Assembly (NCBI GenBank): GCA_947683425.1
Contig: CANTUQ010000109.1
Coordinates: forward strand, 526,501 to 590,500
DNA: 64,000 nucleotides
Origin: Excoecaria cochinchinensis
Taxonomy: Eukaryota; Streptophyta; Magnoliopsida; Malpighiales; Euphorbiaceae
Direction of reading: 5' to 3'
Part shown: positions 58,475-64,000 of the stretch, piece after piece
Numbering within the stretch: the first letter of the stretch is position 1
Layout: the number at the start of each line of letters is the position of its first letter
Notes under the pieces: model-generated
Databases searched by the model: none
What the model was told of the DNA's origin: nothing
What the model saw: the letters and a program-made list of their open reading frames with translations, nothing else
Made by a program: the position numbers and the translations under genes

Positions 58475-60305
58475 TTATTCATCTGGATACACTTCTTCCA
58501 GCCAGGACCAATCCATATCCGGATGGCGCTGTTTAACAGCATCAGAAAGCTTCTGACTAAATGCGAGGCATTTTATCGATGGCCAACTCCACGGACCGAT
58601 ACTTGAGGTCCGCGAACTTTTCCTCGGCATCGGCTTTGCCTTTCTTGACCTCGTCTAATTCAGCTCGGAGACTGGCCAGCTCAGCATCCCTCTCGGTATC
58701 CCTCTGTTCGGCTTCGGCTACTTTCTGCTGCATTTCGGAAGCCTCATTCAAGGCTTCGTTAGCCTTAGCCTCTGCTTCTATGGCCCTCTTTTTAGAGTCT
58801 TGCAGCTTACTTTTAGCAATATTAGCCCTAAGGCGGTGTCCGGCAACCGACCGTGCCTCTCGGTTGCACATCATGATCAGATTGTTCATTTTCGCGATCA
58901 CGGCACCGCTCAGTATGAAGACTGTGTTGAAAACAAAAAGAAGTTAGGGTTTATTGCATTTCCCACCCAATAAATAAAGCACAGCTCGGAAATGCTTACC
59001 TGCACTTGATGCCTCTTAAGGGCTTCACCCAGATTATCAGCTTTCCAGCGCAGTAGAGGGTTGATGGTTCTTGGGACGCAGGCCAACTGATGTATGAATT
59101 CGCAGAAGACGGGGTTGTCCTCAGAGTAGTTTTTCCCCTCCTCCTTCCATATGTTGCATATCTCCGCGACAAAAGCCCTCATGTCCCTTTTTATTGGACG
59201 GGGATTTGATGACCCGGCCGCATCACCGAACTCAGGAGAGCGTGGCCTGGGAGGGGTCTGCGATCGACTTGAGGAATCATCGTTGGAGGGGTTCGAGGCA
59301 AGGGGTCTTCTTGCACAAAGGCGGGACCGGAGTTGTCGTGTTGGTCGGGATCGGGGATGTTTCGCTCAGGGGCCTCGGATGGAGCCTTTTGGGCAGACTC
59401 GGTAGGGGCTGATCCTTCTGGTTTTTTTTGCCTTTTGGCCCTCATCATCTTGACCATGCTCGGTCTCTCGGTACGCTTCATTTCTGCAAAAAACGAACAA
59501 TGAGAAAGTATTAGAACAGGGGAACTGATATCAGAATATACCTTTTCATCGAGGCCGAGAGGGTATAGTCCGGTCCAATCCGAACATAAGCTGATCTTTA
59601 ATGTCGAGTTTATCTTGTGCCAGTGCTTTCCATCGGATCAAAGTTTGTTCCTCCTCATCGGTAAGCATTATTGGATCGTCATTCTTATTGACATACCGAC
59701 CCCAAGTGGTTAGGAACTTGAATTTCTCGTTGCTCTTCACAATGAAAAAACGGTTTTTCCAATTCTTTAGGGACTTCGGGTTGCCCTTGAAAATCCCATA
59801 ACCAGCTCGGGCCTGCACATAGTTATGATCCTCGGTAGACACGCCAAGTCCGATCACATGTGTAGCTCGGAAGAGCCTAACTGTTAGGTTAATCTCGTTA
59901 TTCGCTGCCCACATTTGTAAGGCAGATATTGTGCGCCAAGCGTTTGGATGAATTTGGACCATAGTTAACCCATAATAATTCATCAGCTCGACCTCGAAGG
60001 TAGTTGGAGGAAGGCTCATTCCGGCCTCGAAATCAGCCTCGTACACCATTAAAGTTGGCATTTGCTCTGAGGTGGGCTCCAAGTGCCCGGATTGTGTAGC
60101 TCTCGGGAATCCCTAATTTATCTTGGAGTTTTGTCATCTCGTTGCTCCTTATAACCGAGCTGATGCTCCCAACCCGGGGATTCTTCCTAGGCTCCTTTCT
60201 CTTTGATGGTTCTGGCTGACTGGTACTAGGAGATTCAGGTATATCTTCATGTTCAAGGCCCTCCTCCACCCTCATTCTCTCCAATGAATTCTCAAAATCA
60301 CTCAT
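58475..60305 (-). pseudogene. Antisense Transposase_28-type gene, three exons, frameshifted
   Basis: ATG at 60305 opens MSDFENSLERMRVEEGLEHE. Exon 1 (60305-59542) contains KLGIPESYTIRALGAH and FEVELMNYYGLTMVQIHPNA, the putative gypsy-type transposon domain (Transposase_28, PF04195). A one-base shift is needed near 60045, and exon 1 ends at donor AAAAG/GTATAT. Exon 2 (59483-59000) starts after TTTTTTGCAG with a basic stretch MKRTERPSMVKMMRAKRQKK and ends CAG/GTAAGC. Exon 3 (58921-58475) is a long coiled coil (AKANEALNEASEMQQKVAEA) with an acidic tail, SWLEEVYPDE, reached after another frameshift near 58565. Introns are 58 and 78 bp. It runs opposite to gag-pol. Similar antisense genes (gene23 of maize Grande) are known; function is unknown. 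Confidence 0.75.
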
Positions 60306-60527
60306 TCTTAAAATGAAAAGGGAAAGAAGGCAAGGTACAAACCTGTAATTAGGAAGATCTGGGTGAAGCTTTGAGCAACTCGAGATAATGGGGAGAAGAG
60401 CACACGTAGGGCAGAAGGAGAATTGATGTGAATAGGAGGCTGCAAACTGAGGAGTAGAAGAAGAGAAACGCAAGAAACAGTGAAGTCTCCAGAGAAAACG
60501 AAAGTGAGACTGAGGAGAATGAGTGGG

Positions 60528-60535
60528 TATTTATA
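60528..60535 (-). promoter_or_regulatory. TATA box of the antisense gene
   Basis: The minus strand reads CTTATAAATAC about 225 bp before the antisense ATG, followed by a pyrimidine-rich leader with CTCATTCTCC about 25 bp downstream, a plausible start site. Confidence 0.55.
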
Positions 60536-60793
60536 AGAAAAGGGAACCACTTAGGTGAGAACAGGTGGCAAGATTTGATTGGATTGGGTGGTAGCAATAA
60601 TTGCTTGCACGGCAACCTAAGAGGCACCATCATTATAACACCTGGTACAGCCGTTGAAGCACAGCCAACGAGGAGACTACCCACATTTTCTGAGGGGTCA
60701 CGCGCACATCTGTCATCAATGGGGAGAGGCTGAAACACACGTTCTACCTTTAATGGTCAGGCACGCGTCTCCATGACATGAATGTCATCTCTC

Positions 60794-60819
60794 GGGGGGG
60801 GGGGGGGGGAGGGGAGGGA
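60794..60819 (+). repeat. G-tract at the pol-side border of the 3' LTR
   Basis: Sixteen consecutive G, then AGGGGAGGGAG. It is probably the polypurine tract, but it joins the LTR 120 bp too far in. Confidence 0.7.
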
Positions 60820-61218
60820 GCTCGATTAGGTAAACAGCTCGGTACGGTCTTATTAACAGTTCGATAACAATTTATGGAAAGCCATTATCAACGAATATTA
60901 CCCAGATATTGTGCAAATCCTGATCTTACAGTGATGGAAAGTACCAAAAATCACTCAACAAATCTTCACAGATTGGGAATCAAGCGATTAAGGGGATTTT
61001 CTCCTATTCAAGATCTTACTTCCTATTTTGGCATAGCTCTATATAAAGGAAATCATCAAGTACATTGACCTCTCTCTGAATTCCTTTACAAAAAACCTTA
61101 TATTGTGAATTTACTGACTTGATCGTCGGAGCCTCCCTTGTCGGAAACCCGACGATTTTGTGGTATTTTTCAGGTGACTCAATCAAAGGAACATTTCCGG
61201 AAATTCAAACAAGTTATC
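60820..61218 (+). repeat. 3' LTR of the Tat element, lacking its first 120 bp
   Basis: It aligns from GCTCGATTAGGTAAACAG with 52086-52485. The expected U3 start (TGATAACCGG and the next 110 bp) is missing. In its place stands the G-tract 60794-60809 followed by AGGGGAGGGAG. Confidence 0.9.
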
Positions 61219-61223
61219 ATGAA

Positions 61224-61379
61224 TAATGTGAAGAAAGACTAGATTAATTTGATTTTTGGGTAGAGTTTAGACGGGGCGTGCAGCATTCTTGTTTATAATC
61301 ATGTGAAAATTAATTAAATATTTATAATAATTGGAAGACATTTTTCCCGACAAACTAAAATTAAATGGTCTTGTTGAAA
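61224..61379. other. Spacer after the Tat element
   Basis: AT-rich, nothing recognised. Confidence 0.4.
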
Positions 61380-61990
61380 TTTGAAACCGAACCGATGGAT
61401 TGGTTAACCGATTGTAATTGACTGGTTAATGGTTAGTGTTTTAAAAAAACCGATATTAATGGACTGGTTAATGGTTTTTGACTCATGTGACTGAATAACC
61501 GAACCGAAACCGAATTTTTAGTTAATTTATTAATTTTTTAATAATTTATAACAATTTATCCTAATTAAAGGTGATCATGTACTCTTTTTTTTCATTATAC
61601 TAATTATTTTAAGTTTTTAAGTTTTTTTAATTGGCTATTAGTAAGTATAACAATTTATCTAATTAAAAGTGATTATGAACCGGTTAATATATTTACTTAT
61701 TAAATATTAATTTTTAAAAATAAATTTTCTTATATCTACCAAATATTTTTATTTTAACAACAATAATGTTATATTATAGTGAAAAGATTTTAATTTTTAA
61801 ATATTTTGAACATTTTAATTTTATTTATGAATATATTTATAATTATAGTGGTTAACCGAAAAATATTGGGTAATCGATGCGAAAGTCTGAAACCGAAGGT
61901 AATGGACTGAAATTTCAAAAAATCGATATTAATGGACTGGTTAATGGACCGGAGCTCATGGACCGGTTAACCGACCATACTCCCCCTACT
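61380..61990. repeat. MITE-like repeat with GGTTAATGG motifs
   Basis: The text CCGATATTAATGGACTGGTT followed by AATGG occurs at about 61450 and again at about 61925, with further AACCGAACCGA/GGTTAACCG motifs near both margins in both orientations. It has the look of a non-autonomous hAT-like element, but terminal repeats and target duplication were not resolved. Confidence 0.4.
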
Positions 61991-62370
61991 GAAATAGACA
62001 TATTTTAGTACTATTTTTAACAATTATAAATATATTTTTGTTTAATAACTATAACTGCATTTTAGCATAATTGCGTCAAAAATAATTTAATAGATAAAAT
62101 AGAGATTTGAAATAAACATCAAATGCAAAATAAACAATTTTTTTTCCTCAAATTATATTTTTAAGGGTCAAAATTATTTTTTGTTATTGAACTTTATCAA
62201 ACTGGTTAGAAAATACTATTAAACTATTTTGGGTTGTTTTTGTCATTAAAGTTTTAAAAAATGAAAAAAATGTAATTATCTTTTATGAAAATTTATCAAA
62301 TAATGCCACATGTCTTATATTTTAGTCGTAAAATAAGTTTATTTAAATAAGTTGTGGTAAAAATTAACTA
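61991..62370. other. AT-rich spacer
   Basis: Non-coding, nothing recognised. Confidence 0.4.
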
Positions 62371-64000
62371 TTTTTAGGCCTGTAAAAATAGACCCAAACC
62401 CATTAACCCGCCCAAACCCGAAAATTGACCCAAACCCAACCCAACTAAAAGATGACCCATCTAAACCCGCCCAAAACTTACCCATCAAAAATTCAACCCG
62501 TTTGGGTCTGCCTCTTATGCCCAACGGGTTGCCCAGCTCATCTTTCTCTCATCTTCGCTGCCACTATCTATCTCTTCTTTTCCTCCGCCTCTTCATCTAA
62601 TCCTTTACTCATTTTCCAAAACCAATCCTGCCATCGCCCTATCTCTCCTTCTGTAAGTTCCATCTCTTCGCCCCATATATTGACCTCGGCATTCAGGGAC
62701 GAGCTTGATGAACCAAGCATGGAGGCGGACGCCATCGGAGGGAAATTCTTTTCATTTAATAGGAATTTTTTTTGAATTTTGTAGGTGAGTATTTGAAGCT
62801 GCCATTAATTCCACCATATCTGCAGCCTGGCAATCATCGATTTATAGATGGGGCTAACTTTGCTTCTGGGGGAGCTGGTGCTCTGGTTGAAGCCCATCAA
62901 GGAAATGAAGGGAGGGTATAAATGTCATTCCATCTCTCTGAAACTCTAAATTGCTTTTAATAATCTTTAACAAATGATTATTTGATATGTTAATTATTAA
63001 GTTGCTTAAGCTTTCCTTAATAGGTGGTTGATCTTAAAACTCAAGCAATTCAATTCAAGAAAGTGAAGAAGGAGATAAGCAAAAATGGCCTGTTGTGGAG
63101 CTGGGCCATACAGAGGAGTACTATCAAGTTGTGGGATAGTAAAAGAATATGAAGTATGCGATGATGTGAGTGAATATGTCTTCTTTGATTCTGTTCATCC
63201 CACTGAAAAGATCTACAGACAGCTTGCTAAGCTAATCTGGAGTGGAACTGATAAATTCATCAAACCTCACAATCTTAAAACACTGCTTCATGCATAATTA
63301 ACTCAGCCTAAGAAAAAGTTTTTTTTTTGTATTTTTCTTTGCTTTTGAGAATAATAGTCATTTTAATATTTTAATGGTATTGCAGATAGAGCATTCTTTA
63401 TTGAGAAGAAGTAGGGAAATTAGAGTTTGTTAAGTAAGTAATGAAGTTACTGGGCATTGTTTGTGTCAAGCTCTAGTTTGATCTAGTTTTGTTCTGTTCT
63501 ATTTTTCCATCCCTTTCTTTCCAATGAAGTAGACTTTGTTAGCAAATCTCCATGTTAGCAAAACTTTAATTTTAATTTTAGAGGAATTTATTAATAATCC
63601 GGAGTAATATTATAATATTCTGACTAGATATTTATTATTATTGCAGCTGAAAATGAGTTTCAATATCACATGGGAAAAATATTAAATTTTCAAAACAAAA
63701 TTAAAGTGTGAAGTGATAATCAGTTAAAATCGGAAAACACTTATTTCTTACTATTTGTATATCCATTTGTGCCAAATTATTTTATATTAGCCACTTATTA
63801 TTAGAAAAATTATTTTTTATTAAAAATGGATTAAAAGGGTCAAATCATATCTCGGCCCGTTTGGGCCTAAAGCAGCCCATTTGGATCACCCAATTTATTT
63901 GGACCAAATTATTTCACATTAGTCACTTTAGTATCCTTTTATTATATCAAAAATTATTTTTTATTAAAAATTGATTAAAATGGTCAAACCACATCTCGGC
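62371..64000 (+). repeat. Repeat unit carrying a captured GDSL gene, runs off the window
   Basis: It opens TTAGGCCTGTAAAAATAGAC followed by runs of GACCCAAACCC and CCCGTTTGGGTC. From 63750 to the window edge it contains two units of the tandem family seen at 5105-5960 (TTATTATATC..., GGCCCGTTTGGGCC). It is the second member of the family at 3471-5970. Confidence 0.4.
62785..63297 (+). pseudogene. GDSL esterase/lipase fragment (GLIP5-like), exons missing
   Basis: The exon at 62785-62915 (after TTTTGTAG, donor AGG/GTATAA) reads EYLKLPLIPPYLQPGNHRF then DGANFASGGAGALVEAHQG, the N-terminal part of a secreted GDSL lipase. The next exon starts at 63024 after TTAATAG (VVDLKTQAIQFKKVKKEISK). It then passes with a frame change straight into the C-terminal exon (CCGAGPYRG, EYVFFDSVHPTEKIYRQLAK), which holds the catalytic D and H of the DxxH motif and ends at TAA 63297. 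The central exons and the first exon with the GDS serine motif are absent. Such enzymes hydrolyse acyl esters in the cell wall. A leader-like hydrophobic stretch at 62545-62600 may be a remnant of the signal peptide. Confidence 0.8.

Larger units (their letters stand above)
51966..61218 (+). mobile_element. Tat-lineage Ty3/gypsy element, 9.25 kb, with antisense gene
   Basis: The element starts TGATAACCGGAC and ends AAGTTATCA, flanked by a perfect duplication TGAAT (51961-51965, 61219-61223). The 5' LTR is 51966-52485; the 3' LTR is shortened to 60820-61218. Gag-protease-RT-RNase H-second RNase H-integrase lie in one frame (52577-57886) broken only by four stops. The second, plant-type RNase H before integrase marks the Tat lineage. 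An antisense three-exon gene fills the space between pol and the 3' LTR. By eye the LTRs differ at about 14 of 399 positions. Confidence 0.93.

Noticed and set aside
1..64000. tRNA, rRNA or other standard RNA genes
   Set aside because: No cloverleaf or conserved promoter boxes were recognised by eye; a tRNAscan run would decide.

Overview
The window is nuclear DNA of a flowering plant, most likely a eudicot. It is AT-rich and has GT-AG introns, plant LTR-retrotransposon lineages (Tat/Ogre type, chromovirus-like gag), plant L1-type LINEs, CACTA and hAT DNA transposons, and fragments of two plant host gene families (PPR and GDSL esterase/lipase). No intact host gene is visible. The layout is that of a repeat-rich, probably heterochromatic, stretch built by nested insertion. 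The species cannot be named from what is here.

Region by region. 1-3397: minus-strand gypsy remnant (gag, primer site, 2.4-kb LTR). 3471-5970: repeat-rich unit that resembles the unit entering at 62371. 6180-15988: degenerate minus-strand CACTA element with an ATT target duplication, invaded by Ogre/Tat-like sequence carrying a 579-codon antisense ATHILA-type ORF (8012-9751). 16242-23414: second CACTA-like element, interrupted by a hAT element (17592-21597) whose transposase is nearly intact. 24753-30144: near-full-length but decayed LINE. 30307-30775: solo LTR with a perfect 5-bp target duplication. 31547-45189: 5'-truncated LINE with a 16-bp target duplication, split by a young 11.6-kb gag-only LTR element (31798-43382, target duplication TATAG). 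45953-46728: Tourist-like MITE. 47414-47820: LTR-start and CACTA-end fragments. 49108-51766: broken PPR gene. 51966-61218: Tat-lineage element (target duplication TGAAT) with gag-pol in one frame carrying four stop codons, plus an antisense three-exon Transposase_28-type gene with its own TATA box. 61224-62370: AT-rich, MITE-like. 62371-64000: repeat unit carrying a spliced-together GDSL lipase pseudogene.

How the parts relate. Nothing here forms a host pathway; the logic is insertion history. The hAT lies in a CACTA, the gag-only element lies in a LINE, and an Ogre-like element lies in another CACTA. The gag-only element encodes only a capsid-type protein and would need protease, reverse transcriptase and integrase from a relative.

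The most unusual signals are: a row of small hairpins at 38643-38875 that keep their fold while changing their stem sequence; a 38-copy, 26-bp array next to the 3' LTR; stacked GC-rich palindromes in the same LTRs; and two LTR elements that carry genes antisense to their own transcript.
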